From Bacillota bacterium (GTDB lineage: Bacteria > Bacillota > UBA4882 > UBA8346), in NCBI GenBank assembly GCA_023402395.1, contig JAEYGI010000016.1, positions 1-64,000 on the forward strand: a stretch of 64,000 nucleotides of DNA, read 5' to 3'. Positions 9,227 to 16,975 of the stretch are shown here, one piece after another (the first letter of the stretch is position 1; the number at the start of each line of letters is the position of its first letter). The notes beneath the pieces were generated by a model. It was not told the DNA's origin and made no database searches. It was given only the letters and a program-made list of their open reading frames with translations. The position numbers were made by a program, and so were the translations under genes.

Positions 9227-10099
9227 ATGAAACGAATCCACCTTATCATTCTGGCGGTTCTGCTGATCCTCGTCCTGACCGCCGGCGCGGCCGCCGCGTC
9301 GACCATTGAGACCTATGACAAGGGCCAGATCGACTGGGAGAAACATGTGATCACGGTGACCGGTTACGGCGCTCCGCCGCCGAACGCGCCGGAAGCCACC
9401 GCCCAACTGCTCGCGATGCGGGCCGCCAAGGCCGACGCTTTCCGCAACGCCCTCGAAGTCATCGAGGATGTCCGGGTGAGCAGTTCGACCACGGTTGAGA
9501 ACATGATGATCACCAACGACCAGATCCGCACCAATGTCCAGGGATTTGTCAAAGGCGGCCAATTCGGCGAGCCCAGCTACGATTTTAAGGGCATCTGCAC
9601 CATCACCCTGATCCTGCCGATCTCCGGCCAATCGGGCTTGACCTCGCTGATCTATGACACCGTCAAATCCAAGCCGGCGCCGCCGATGCTCCCGCCGGAC
9701 CTGGCCGCGCCGCCGGCCGCGGTGGAAGCCCCGGCTCCCGCTCCGGCGCTGCCCTTTACCGGAATCATCATTGACGCCCGGGCGGTCGGCATCAAACCCG
9801 CCCTTTATCCGCAGATCTTTGACGCCGATGGCTATTTACTCTACGGGCCGACGGTCGCCAACACCCAATCGGCCGAGTATACGACCATCGTCGCTTATTC
9901 CCGCTCGATCGAATCGGCCAAAGTCATGCCCAGGGTCGGCGACAACCCGTTGCAATTGACCGCCACCAACTCCGTCAAGGCGTCCAATGGCGAGACCACC
10001 GATATTATTCTCAATTCCGCCGCCTCCAAGGCGTTCCGTGACGCTGCCGCCGCAGGCGACATCCTGGCCAAGCAGGCGATTGTGATTATTATCAATTAA
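9227..10099 (+). CDS. LPP20-family secreted envelope protein
   Basis: 290 residues with a strong signal peptide ending near AAAA-STIE. Residues ~35-135 match the LPP20/FlgT-N pattern: IDWEKHVITVTGYGAPP, an Ala-rich AMRAAKADAFRNALEVI helix, and a SSSTTVENMM-VQGFVKGG segment. A Pro/Ala linker (~140-175) leads to a second domain, TGIIIDARAVGIKPALYPQIFDADG, that ends near the C-terminus. LPP20 proteins are outer-membrane-associated lipoproteins in Helicobacter, but there is no obvious lipobox here. It starts 78 nt after the upstream FlgT-like gene, with a GAGGAGG site, so co-transcription is likely. Confidence 0.75.
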   Translation: MKRIHLIILAVLLILVLTAGAAAASTIETYDKGQIDWEKHVITVTGYGAPPPNAPEATAQLLAMRAAKADAFRNALEVIEDVRVSSSTTVENMMITNDQIRTNVQGFVKGGQFGEPSYDFKGICTITLILPISGQSGLTSLIYDTVKSKPAPPMLPPDLAAPPAAVEAPAPAPALPFTGIIIDARAVGIKPALYPQIFDADGYLLYGPTVANTQSAEYTTIVAYSRSIESAKVMPRVGDNPLQLTATNSVKASNGETTDIILNSAASKAFRDAAAAGDILAKQAIVIIIN

Positions 10100-10103
10100 A
10101 TTG

Positions 10104-10200
10104 GTAGTTTGTGGTTGCTGGTTCCTGGTCTGGTTTCTGAAAGATGGTTCAATTCCGTTGCATATGAGCTATGAGCCAGGAACTAGCAATTGATAACTAA
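10104..10200 (+). repeat. Palindromic intergenic repeat of the GGAACTAG family
   Basis: The left arm carries TTGTGGTTGCTGGTTCCTGG and the right arm GAGCCAGGAACTAGC; the arms are inverted copies around an unrelated centre. It fills almost the whole gap between two genes of the FlgT/CsgG cluster. Confidence 0.6.
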
Positions 10201-10204
10201 TTGC

Positions 10205-10239
10205 GAAAGGGGGTAGTTGGTTTCAACCAACGCGAAAAG
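10205..10239 (+). promoter_or_regulatory. Ribosome binding site separated from the start codon by a hairpin
   Basis: AAAGGGGG (10206-10213) is 26 nt from the ATG at 10240, too far for normal initiation. Between them lies a 7-bp inverted repeat (GTTGGTT and AACCAAC, 10216-10231). If folded, the hairpin would bring the site to roughly normal distance. Confidence 0.45.
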
Positions 10240-11190
10240 ATGAAACAGTTACGAACGCTTCTGATAACGTTGCTGATTGGTTCATTGCTCCTCGGCTCCG
10301 CGGTTTGCCTGGCTTCCAAGTCCAAGGCGGAAACGTTTTACGAAGAGGCCGAGGGCTACGCCAGTGAAGGAAAATGGGATTTGGCCGCCGATGCGTTTGA
10401 ACGGTCGGCCAAGGAATACGCCAAATACCAAGACGTCCAGGAACGGCTGGAAGACGCCAGGGACCGGGCGGCGGCCATGCTAATCGCCCAGGGCGACGAC
10501 GCCAGGGCCAAGGAAGATTACGAGAGTGCCCTGGCCTATTACCAGAAAGCCCTTCATTACAAGCCGGTTTCGGCCGACGCCAAAGCCCGCGCCGACCAGT
10601 TGGCCCAGAATATGGTGGCCGTCTTCTACACCCGGGGCAAGAACTACGAAGTCCAGAACAAACTCCCGGAAGCCCTCAAGGAATATGAAAAGGGCTATGC
10701 CATTAACCCCGATTACCAGGATCTCGGGGATCGCTACCGCCGGGTCAAAGCCAAGCTTCAAGGCGAAACCCCAATTGTCGCAGTGCTTTTCTTCCTGAAC
10801 CGGAGCGAACAGTTGGATATTGAAAATTGGTTCACTACTGCCTTTCTGGCCGAATTGACCGTGGCCGCCAAAGACAAGCTGGTCTTGATCGACTACCGGA
10901 AAGTCCAGGCGATCCTGAAAGAACAGGCCGCCGCGCTGGGCGACAACCTCAACACCCGCTTGGCCATGGATATCGGGCGGATCGTCGGCGCCGACCAGGT
11001 GATCATCGGCGATCTCCAATCCGAAGGCAAGAAAAGCGACAAACTGGAGATCAACGCCAAGCTCCTGAAAGTGCCCCAGGCCGATCAGCTCAAACAAGAA
11101 AAGGTTTCCTTCCGGTTCGACAACCCGGAGGAATTGAAGCAGGAATTGAACGAAGCCGCTCGGAAGCTGGCGCGCAAAATGGCCGATTGA
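10240..11190 (+). CDS. Secreted TPR plus CsgG-like domain protein
   Basis: 316 residues. The signal peptide is MKQLRTLLITLLIGSLLLGS followed by AVCLAS; the Cys is not in a good lipobox. Residues ~20-165 contain about three tetratricopeptide repeats (YEEAEGYASEGKWDLAADAF; YESALAYYQKALHYKP; LPEALKEYEKGYAINPDY). From ~175 to the end is a CsgG/curli-assembly-like alpha/beta domain (IVAVLFFLNRS, AFLAELTVAAKDKLVLIDYR, IGRIVGADQVIIGDL). I start at ATG 10240 because the upstream TTG at 10201 has no site and would spoil the signal peptide. It sits third in the cluster and is followed by its own terminator. Confidence 0.75.
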   Translation: MKQLRTLLITLLIGSLLLGSAVCLASKSKAETFYEEAEGYASEGKWDLAADAFERSAKEYAKYQDVQERLEDARDRAAAMLIAQGDDARAKEDYESALAYYQKALHYKPVSADAKARADQLAQNMVAVFYTRGKNYEVQNKLPEALKEYEKGYAINPDYQDLGDRYRRVKAKLQGETPIVAVLFFLNRSEQLDIENWFTTAFLAELTVAAKDKLVLIDYRKVQAILKEQAAALGDNLNTRLAMDIGRIVGADQVIIGDLQSEGKKSDKLEINAKLLKVPQADQLKQEKVSFRFDNPEELKQELNEAARKLARKMAD

Positions 11191-11202
11191 GAATCTGGCC
11201 TC

Positions 11203-11243
11203 AAAAGAGCCGTTCGCTGGAAGAACGGCTCTTTTTTATTTTT
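11203..11243 (+). terminator. Terminator after the TPR-CsgG gene
   Basis: AAAGAGCCGTTC and GAACGGCTCTTT form a 12-bp stem with a 7-nt loop, followed by TTTTATTTTT. Confidence 0.9.
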
Positions 11244-11307
11244 GACGTTTCTCAATTTTTTTCAAATAATTCTACCCTTTTTTTACCTGATGTTGTATTA
11301 TTTTGTG

Positions 11308-11403
11308 TATATAGGATGAAGTAAATTGATTAATTTCCCATCATGGCCGGCATTAAAGACATGATGTACAGATGTATATCAGAAATTTAACTCAACTTAT
11401 ATA
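11308..11403 (+). mobile_element. MITE-like palindromic element, copy 1
   Basis: About 96 bp with outer inverted ends (TATATAGGATGAAGTAAATT on the left, a complement of TATATAAGTTGAGTTAAATT on the right) and an inner inverted pair CATCATG and CATGATG. Near-identical elements lie at 12452-12549 and, inverted, at 31272-31359. It contains no coding sequence. Confidence 0.75.
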
Positions 11404-11438
11404 GAAACCGCGACCGAAAGGGTTCTGGAGGAATCAGG

Positions 11439-12437
11439 ATGCTTGGAATGAAGCGCTTGGGATTGCCGGTTTGGCCGGTATTGTTGCTATTGCTGCTGTT
11501 GCCACTGTTAGCGACGATCCCCGCTTCCGGCGAAGGACTGTTCCTACGCGTCGCGGTACTGCCCTTTGACGACCACAGCATTCAGGACCGCTGGTGGGAA
11601 GATTACCGGGTCGGCGATAACGTCTCCGCTGTCTTTATTACCGAATTGCTGAATACCAAACGCTTCCGTATTGTTGAGCGGGACCAGATCGACCGGGTCC
11701 TCGAAGAGCAAAAACTGGGCGCCGCCGGCCTGACGGACGCCCAATCCGCGGCTTCGCTCGGCCGGATTTTGGGCGTTAAATATCTGATTTTAGGAAGCGT
11801 CACCGAATTCAGCCGGGATTTCCGGACCACCCGGCTTTCCGACTCCAAGGATCTGAAGCTGGATCTCCGGGTGACCACCGCCCGGGTCGGCATTGACGTC
11901 CGGATGGTTGATGCCGCCACGGCCGAGATCCTGCACACCGTAAACGGCAAGGGCGAAAAGGCCAGTTCCAAGCTGGGCGTGGTCACCTCCGCCGGAGCTT
12001 TTGCCCTGGGCAACGCCGAAGTTATCCAAACTTATCTCAACGAAGCGATGCGCACCGCGGTCGGCTCGGCGGTTCGGCAGCTGGCGGTGAAAGCCGCCTC
12101 CAATCTCACCATCGCCGGCTTGGTCGCCTATGCCGACGCTGAGCGGATCATCATCGATAACGGGGCCAACAGCGGCGTGGAGCCGGGCATGATCTTCCAG
12201 GTCAACCGGTTAATTCAGGAGATCCGCGACCCGCAAACCGGTGAAATCCTCGATGAACTGACCGAATCCCTCGGCGAGATCCAGGTCACCGAGGTCAAGC
12301 CGAAGTCCGCCACCTGTTCGGCGCTGAATCTGACCAAACCGGCGGCGGTCAACGACCGCGTCCAGCTGAAATCCCCGCCGCCGCCAGCCTTTCCCGAACC
12401 GACCCCGACCCCGAAAAAACGGCGATTTTTCAAATAA
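11439..12437 (+). CDS. CsgG-family secreted protein with C-terminal FlgT-like domain
   Basis: 332 residues with a long hydrophobic signal (PVLLLLLLLPLLATIPASGEG). Residues ~35-220 are a clear CsgG domain: LRVAVLPFDDHS, ITELLNTKRFRIVERDQI, ASLGRILGVKYLILGSVTEF, VGIDVRMVDAATAEIL. The last ~110 residues (AERIIIDNGANSGVEPGMIFQVNR) resemble the FlgT C-terminal domain, and the tail is Pro-rich. CsgG forms the outer-membrane channel for curli export, but its family also includes secreted proteins of unknown role, and no curlin-like repeat protein is here. It is last in the cluster, separated from the third gene by a terminator and a MITE copy, so it probably has its own promoter. GGAGG precedes the ATG. 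Confidence 0.8.
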   Translation: MLGMKRLGLPVWPVLLLLLLLPLLATIPASGEGLFLRVAVLPFDDHSIQDRWWEDYRVGDNVSAVFITELLNTKRFRIVERDQIDRVLEEQKLGAAGLTDAQSAASLGRILGVKYLILGSVTEFSRDFRTTRLSDSKDLKLDLRVTTARVGIDVRMVDAATAEILHTVNGKGEKASSKLGVVTSAGAFALGNAEVIQTYLNEAMRTAVGSAVRQLAVKAASNLTIAGLVAYADAERIIIDNGANSGVEPGMIFQVNRLIQEIRDPQTGEILDELTESLGEIQVTEVKPKSATCSALNLTKPAAVNDRVQLKSPPPPAFPEPTPTPKKRRFFK

Positions 12438-12451
12438 ACATTTATGACAAA

Positions 12452-12549
12452 TAGATAGGATGAAGTAAATTGAATTAAATTCATTAATTTTCCATCATGG
12501 AAGGCTACGGGACATGATGTATATCAGAAATTTAATTCAACTTATATAT
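12452..12549 (+). mobile_element. MITE-like palindromic element, copy 2
   Basis: Same orientation and design as copy 1. It shares ATAGGATGAAGTAAATTGA, the CATCATGG centre and GACATGATGTATATCAGAAA, and ends in TTCAACTTATATA. It lies directly behind the CsgG gene. Confidence 0.75.
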
Positions 12550-12552
12550 AAC

Positions 12553-12587
12553 AAAAAGAGAGCCGTCGCGGCTCTCTTTTGATTTGA
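12553..12587. terminator. Bidirectional terminator between convergent csgG-like and ftsH-like genes
   Basis: AAAAGAGAGCCG and CGGCTCTCTTTT form a 12-bp stem with a 3-nt loop and have A/T runs on both sides. Confidence 0.88.
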
Positions 12588-12599
12588 TTTATTAAACGC

Positions 12600-14084
12600 T
12601 TACGCGCATTGCAAGCGTTCCCGGAACCATTCGCCGGAAACTTTCTCCCGCTCCAGCAGGTCGTCAATGACCGAAGTCAGGAAATCCCGGCGGCTGGCGA
12701 TCAACTCCCGAACCCGCTCCTTCTGGCGGTCGAGGATCTCGGTGACCACTTCGTGCATGCGATCCTTCCCGACCAGCTCCTCATGGACGATCTCCAGCCG
12801 GGTCAGGCCGGTCTTGATCATCTGCCGGGCGATGCCGGTGGCCTGCTCGAAGTCATTGGCCGAACCGGTGCTCCAGTTGCCATAGATAACCTCCTCGGCG
12901 ATAGCGCCGCCGAGACAGATCGCGATCTGGTCCTCCAGATAGGCCCCGGTATAAAGGTATTGCTCCTCCACCTGGGACTGGCGCATAAAGCCCAGCGCCT
13001 TGCCGCGCGGGATCACCGTCAGGGTGGCCACCGACTCCGGCCGGACCAGCTCGCTGACCATGGCGTGGCCGGTCTCATGGACCGCCACCCGCTTCAGCTC
13101 GTCCGGATTGGGCCTGCGCTCCAGCTTCTCGCCCATGATCACCTTGTCGATGGCTTCCCGGATCTCATCCATGCCGATCTCGGTCCGCTGCCGCCGGAAG
13201 GCCAGAATCGCCGCTTCATTGATCAGCGACTCCAGATGGGCCCCGGAGAATCCGAAGGTATCCTTGGCCACTTCTTCCAGGTCCACCGAAGCCGTCAGCG
13301 GCTTGCCCTTGGCATGAATGTTCAAAATGTGAATCCGGCCTTCCTTGTCCGGCAGGTCCACTTTCACCTGACGGTCGAACCGGCCCGGCCGCAAAATGGC
13401 CGGATCAAGCAGATCGGCCCGGTTGGTGGCCGCGATCACCAGGATCTTCACCGCTTCGTTGGGTTTGATCCCGTCCATCTCGACCAACAGCTGGTTCAAG
13501 GTTTGATCGTATTCCAGATGCGACGTGTGGCTGCCCCGTTTCCCGGCGATCACCTCAATCTCATCCACGAACACGATGGCGCTGGTCTTGCCGGACTTCG
13601 ACGCCGACTGCCGCGCTTTATTGAACAACTGCCGGACCCGCTGGGCGCCCACGCCGGCGTACATCTCGATAAACTCCGAGCCGGACGCGGTCACGAAGGC
13701 CGATTCGGTGTAACCGGCCGCCGCCTTCGCCAGCAGCGTCTTGCCGGTTCCCGGCGGTCCGGTGAGCAGAATTCCTTTCAGCGGACGGATCCCCAATTGC
13801 TTGGTCCGTTCCTCGTCACGGACAAAGTCCAGCGCTTCCAGGAGTTCTCGTTTGGCAACCTCCTGGCCGCCGATATCCTCAAACCCGACTCCCACCTCGG
13901 CCCGGGCCACGGCCCGGTTGGCGACGGTCTCGAAGTTTTTTCCTCCGACCCGTCCCTGGGAAAACAAATACAACACCAGTAACGCGCCGCCGATCATCAA
14001 CAGCGGCGTCAAGTCCAGCCCGCGCCAGACCAAAAAGACAATGATCCCGGCGCCGCAGCCGACCGGCCATTCCCAATGCTTCAT
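12600..14084 (-). CDS. FtsH-like membrane ATP-dependent zinc metalloprotease (short form)
   Basis: 494 residues. Two closely spaced N-terminal membrane segments (~8-21 and ~27-42) have no periplasmic domain between them. The AAA+ module carries Walker A GPPGTGKT (~109-116), Walker B IVFVDEIE and the second region of homology ATNRADLLDPAILRPGRFDR. The peptidase has the zinc site HETGH (~336-340), with the third ligand likely in the later DFEQAT block. Classical FtsH is ~600-650 residues, so this is a trimmed paralogue. The ATG at 14084 overlaps the upstream stop in a TGATG arrangement, implying translational coupling to the preceding small membrane protein. Confidence 0.9.
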   Translation of the reverse strand: MKHWEWPVGCGAGIIVFLVWRGLDLTPLLMIGGALLVLYLFSQGRVGGKNFETVANRAVARAEVGVGFEDIGGQEVAKRELLEALDFVRDEERTKQLGIRPLKGILLTGPPGTGKTLLAKAAAGYTESAFVTASGSEFIEMYAGVGAQRVRQLFNKARQSASKSGKTSAIVFVDEIEVIAGKRGSHTSHLEYDQTLNQLLVEMDGIKPNEAVKILVIAATNRADLLDPAILRPGRFDRQVKVDLPDKEGRIHILNIHAKGKPLTASVDLEEVAKDTFGFSGAHLESLINEAAILAFRRQRTEIGMDEIREAIDKVIMGEKLERRPNPDELKRVAVHETGHAMVSELVRPESVATLTVIPRGKALGFMRQSQVEEQYLYTGAYLEDQIAICLGGAIAEEVIYGNWSTGSANDFEQATGIARQMIKTGLTRLEIVHEELVGKDRMHEVVTEILDRQKERVRELIASRRDFLTSVIDDLLEREKVSGEWFRERLQCA

Positions 14085-14638
14085 CACGCCGAACCACCTC
14101 CCGATCCGCCGGGCTCAGCCAGGCTCCGCGCCGGGCGGGGCACCGCCTGGTACAGATAATGGCCGCCCTGCTCCAATTGGACATAGACGAATTTCGGGCC
14201 CAGATAGACCCGGGCGCTGACCGTATCGAACGAATCCAACTTTTCCTTCAGTTCGATGTAATGGCCGGAAATCGCCGCTTCTTCCAGATAAAACGACAAT
14301 TGATAGCGGGCTTCGCGCAACGCCCGGTTGGAGCGGTCTTCGATCTCAAAGGCCGTCACCGGCTGATTCCGGTAGCGCTCCACGATCTCCCGGACCGGTT
14401 CCAATACGCTCTGAAGGTCGGCCACCCGGCTCAGGCGCAGCTTGACCCTGATTCCGTTCCCCTCTTCGGCCAGTTGCACCCGTTCCACGCCGCGAATGGC
14501 TTTCACTTTGTTTTGCAACGGGTTGTCCACCCGGAACTTGGCATTGAGCGCCTGGCCGCCGAAGAGGGTCGCGACGGTCGCCAGAAAAACCGCCATGGCC
14601 ACCAATGCCTGGCGTTTATTGAATTTATCCAGTTTCAT
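14084..14638 (-). CDS. Membrane-anchored protein of unknown function, coupled to the FtsH-like protease
   Basis: 184 residues. One N-terminal transmembrane segment (QALVAMAVFLATVATLFGG) is followed by a ~150-residue alpha/beta domain on the outer side or in the cytosol, with a V-I-RGVERVQL...IRVKLRL strand pattern and an amphipathic LEPVREIVERYRN helix. The tail is Gly/Ser-rich. I do not recognise the family. The stop codon overlaps the start of the FtsH-like gene, so the two are made together. Because that protease lacks the usual extracytoplasmic domain, an adaptor or regulator role for this protein is a reasonable inference, not shown. The ATG at 14638 is chosen over upstream TTG/GTG codons on SD spacing (GGGGAGG). 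Confidence 0.7.
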   Translation of the reverse strand: MKLDKFNKRQALVAMAVFLATVATLFGGQALNAKFRVDNPLQNKVKAIRGVERVQLAEEGNGIRVKLRLSRVADLQSVLEPVREIVERYRNQPVTAFEIEDRSNRALREARYQLSFYLEEAAISGHYIELKEKLDSFDTVSARVYLGPKFVYVQLEQGGHYLYQAVPRPARSLAEPGGSGGGSA

Positions 14639-14854
14639 CACTCCCAACCTCCCCGTTGTCCCATCCGCTTTCTCTATGGCGCCGCCAAACCCTGCGGCGG
14701 CTCGGAAGGGACATTGATAGTTTTCCGTTTAATTGACATAAAAATTTTATCACAAAGTTCCGGATCAAAGTATAGGCGATTACTGGAATGTTGCATCGGA
14801 TTGCCCAGACAGCGGATTCCGGCTCCAAACATCCGCTACGGCGTTCCAGCGATA

Positions 14855-15000
14855 TCTCCGGAGTCTCCTGAAATCATTCCGGAGACGGAAAATACCGGAT
14901 TTACTTGCCGGAAACCTTTCCCGTGCCGAAAAAAAGATCTCCGGGGTCTCCGGAGATCTTTCCGGAGCCTCCGGGGATCAAATTCCTAGGGAAAACGGTA
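14855..15000. repeat. GC-rich CCGGA-palindrome intergenic island R1
   Basis: Gene-free stretch dense in short inverted units (TCCGGAGTCTCC, ATTCCGGAGACGG, TCTCCGGAGATCTTTCCGGA). It contains GTGCCGAAAAAAAGATCT, a core seen again near 26.9 and 38.0 kb. The surrounding 14639-15084 holds no gene I can support. Confidence 0.5.
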
Positions 15001-15084
15001 CTCTGGCGCGGCAAACGATCGCACCAGCAACGCCGGCGATCCCTTTTTCGGCGCCAACGAGGAGTCTCACTGTTTCTTTTCAAC

Positions 15085-16110
15085 TTATAGTTTGGGCAAT
15101 TTCCGCTCCGCCAACACTTCGTTGAGGAGTTTCAAATCATAGATCCCGCTCAAGGCCGGTTTGGTTTTGCCCAGATAGCCGAGGTCGAAGGCGCGGTCCG
15201 CCGCGACCAGTAAGGTCTTGGGCAGCGGGTCGTAGGTCAGCTCGAACCGGGTGAACGCCTGAGCCAGGGTCGCTTCGGGAATGGCGGCGCCGGTGATCCG
15301 CTTCAATTCCTGATTCAGCCGGAATTGGGCCACGGTCTGGTCGGCGTTGATCCGCCGGGTCAGATCGACGTGGGCGGCCAGCCACCGTTTGACGATGGCC
15401 GGGTGTTCCTTCAGGTACTTCCGGCTGACGATGATATTGGCCGTCACAAACCGGCCCTTGGGCCAAAGCTCCCGCTCGTCGACCAGGACCACGCCGCCGG
15501 CCTCGCTGACCAGCCGGCTGACCCACGGTTCCACCGCCCAGGCGCCGTCGATCTCTTTCTTTTGAAATAACGTCAACTGATCCGGGTTGGCGATCGGCAG
15601 CACCTGGACCGTCCCGCCCTTTTCCAGCAGTTGATAGCCGTGCTTTTTCAAAAAGTACCGGAGCGCCACATCCTGGGTGTTCCCCAGTTGCGGGCTGGCG
15701 ATCCGCTTGCCGGAGAGCCCCTTCGGGTTTTTGATGCCGGCGTCGGCCCGAACCACCAGGGCCGCGCCGCCGCTGGCCGCGCCGGCCACAATCTTCAATA
15801 ACGTCCCCTGGGTCCGCATATATCCGGTGATCGCCGGATTGGGCCCGATATAGGCCAGATCCAGATTGCCGGACATCATGGCCTCGATCACCGACGGTCC
15901 GGCGTTGAAGATGTATTTTTCAATCTCGACCCCGTCGCCCAGGGCCTTGGCGAACGTCCCGTCAGCGATGCCGATTACCGCCTGGGCATGGGTGATGTTG
16001 GGGAAATACCCGACCCGGATCGCCGTTGTCCGGCCATGCCCCGTCCCGAGCGACATCACTACGGCCAGACAAGCCAATAAGGCTATCCATAAATGCTTAT
16101 CGCGCCACAT
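15085..16110 (-). CDS. ABC transporter substrate-binding protein, aliphatic sulfonate/nitrate type (SsuA-like)
   Basis: 341 residues with an N-terminal signal (HLWIALLACLAVVMSLGTGHG), then a two-lobed binding protein of the SsuA/TauA/NMT1 class: RVGYFPNITHAQAVIGIADG, MMSGNLDLAYIGPNPAITGY, IVAGAASGGAALVVR, GKRIASPQLGNTQDVALRYFL and GAWAVEPWVSRL. Close members bind sulfonates, nitrate or thiamine precursors; the ligand is not readable from sequence. The start is the ATG at 16110, with GGGAGGG upstream; the longer reading frame upstream lacks a site and would bury the signal peptide. No permease or ATPase gene is adjacent, so it must share a transporter encoded elsewhere. Confidence 0.85.
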   Translation of the reverse strand: MWRDKHLWIALLACLAVVMSLGTGHGRTTAIRVGYFPNITHAQAVIGIADGTFAKALGDGVEIEKYIFNAGPSVIEAMMSGNLDLAYIGPNPAITGYMRTQGTLLKIVAGAASGGAALVVRADAGIKNPKGLSGKRIASPQLGNTQDVALRYFLKKHGYQLLEKGGTVQVLPIANPDQLTLFQKKEIDGAWAVEPWVSRLVSEAGGVVLVDERELWPKGRFVTANIIVSRKYLKEHPAIVKRWLAAHVDLTRRINADQTVAQFRLNQELKRITGAAIPEATLAQAFTRFELTYDPLPKTLLVAADRAFDLGYLGKTKPALSGIYDLKLLNEVLAERKLPKL

Positions 16111-16322
16111 TCCTATCCCTCCCCGATTTGTTCCGGGAGCATCATATGCAGGGCACGGGCAAAAGGCATCCCCGCCGGGGCGGAATGCGCCAAATTTCCA
16201 ATTATCCATATTAAAGCCTGTAAAAAATCGTTTTTCGAAAAAATCGCGCCGTTTCTGACGAAAATTTAATATCCTCTTTAAAAAAGTTGTCCCAATTCTT
16301 TTTTGGTTTTTTACATAAAATA

Positions 16323-16351
16323 TTGACAATCGTCTATTTGTTATCTATAGT
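16323..16351 (+). promoter_or_regulatory. Consensus sigma-A promoter of the surface-protein locus
   Basis: TTGACA (16323-16328), exactly 17 nt, TATAGT (16346-16351), 56 nt upstream of the first tail-collar gene. Confidence 0.85.
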
Positions 16352-16406
16352 AATACTAGTAAATAATGTCATCATTGTAATACATATGAACAGGAGGAAT
16401 TTTCTT

Positions 16407-16649
16407 ATGGATCCCTTTATTGGACAGATCGAGCTGTACCCCTTCGGGTTCGCCCCGATGGGTTGGATGGAATGTAACGGAGCCACTTTGAAAATCTCCA
16501 CCAATCAGGCGCTCTATTCGCTGCTCGGTACAATGTATGGAGGCGATGGCCGAACGACCTTCGGCATTCCCGACCTGCGCAACGCCTCGCCCAATCCGAA
16601 CATGCACTATTGCATCGCGCTTCAGGGAATCTACCCGAGTCGTGGTTAA
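16407..16649 (+). CDS. Minimal phage-tail-collar-domain protein (MdpB-like), copy A
   Basis: An 80-residue protein that is little more than one tail-collar domain: IGQIELYPFGFAPMGWMECNG, LKISTNQALYSLLGTMYGGDGRTTFGIPDLR and a PNPNMHYCIALQGIYPSRG end. The collar domain occurs in phage tail fibres and in bacterial 'microcystin-dependent' proteins, which are usually about twice this length. It has no signal peptide. AGGAGG lies 9 nt before the ATG; an in-frame upstream extension has no support. A paralogue of identical length follows after 20 nt, so the pair is co-transcribed and may hetero-oligomerise. Confidence 0.85.
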   Translation: MDPFIGQIELYPFGFAPMGWMECNGATLKISTNQALYSLLGTMYGGDGRTTFGIPDLRNASPNPNMHYCIALQGIYPSRG

Positions 16650-16669
16650 GCTGTGAAAGGAGATTCACT

Positions 16670-16912
16670 ATGGACTATTTTTTGGGATTGATCATGCTCA
16701 TGCCCTATAACTTCGCGCCGATGGACTGGACGTTCTGCAATGGGCAAATTCTTCCGATTCGAGAAAATACGGCGTTATATTCCCTGATCGGCAATACTTA
16801 CGGCGGCGACGGCGTTACCACCTTCGCTCTGCCCAACTTGCAAGGCGCGGAACCTATTCCCAATATGCATTATTGCATTTGCTTGGCGGGAATCTACCCG
16901 ACCCGCGATTAG
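16670..16912 (+). CDS. Minimal phage-tail-collar-domain protein, copy B
   Basis: 80 residues, a paralogue of copy A. The two share FAPM-W--CNG, ALYSL-G--YGGDG-TTF, P-L and PNMHYCI-L-GIYP-R at the same positions but differ elsewhere, so the duplication is old and both copies have been kept. No signal peptide or transmembrane segment. The start ATG at 16670 has AAAGGAG at good spacing; the longer upstream frame overlaps copy A and is not credible. The conserved end (NMHYCI, GIYP) suggests a shared folding or assembly face. The function is unknown; a structural cap or fibre role is inferred from the collar fold only. Confidence 0.85.
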   Translation: MDYFLGLIMLMPYNFAPMDWTFCNGQILPIRENTALYSLIGNTYGGDGVTTFALPNLQGAEPIPNMHYCICLAGIYPTRD

Positions 16913-16975
16913 TCGCCCCGCTAACCAGTATGGCAAATCCCGCCCCAGGCGGGAGCTTTGAAAGGACGTGTCAAA

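Noticed and set aside
10240..12437. A curli system, because of CsgG domains
   Set aside because: No CsgA/CsgB-type repeat protein, CsgE or CsgF is visible, so only the fold family is claimed.
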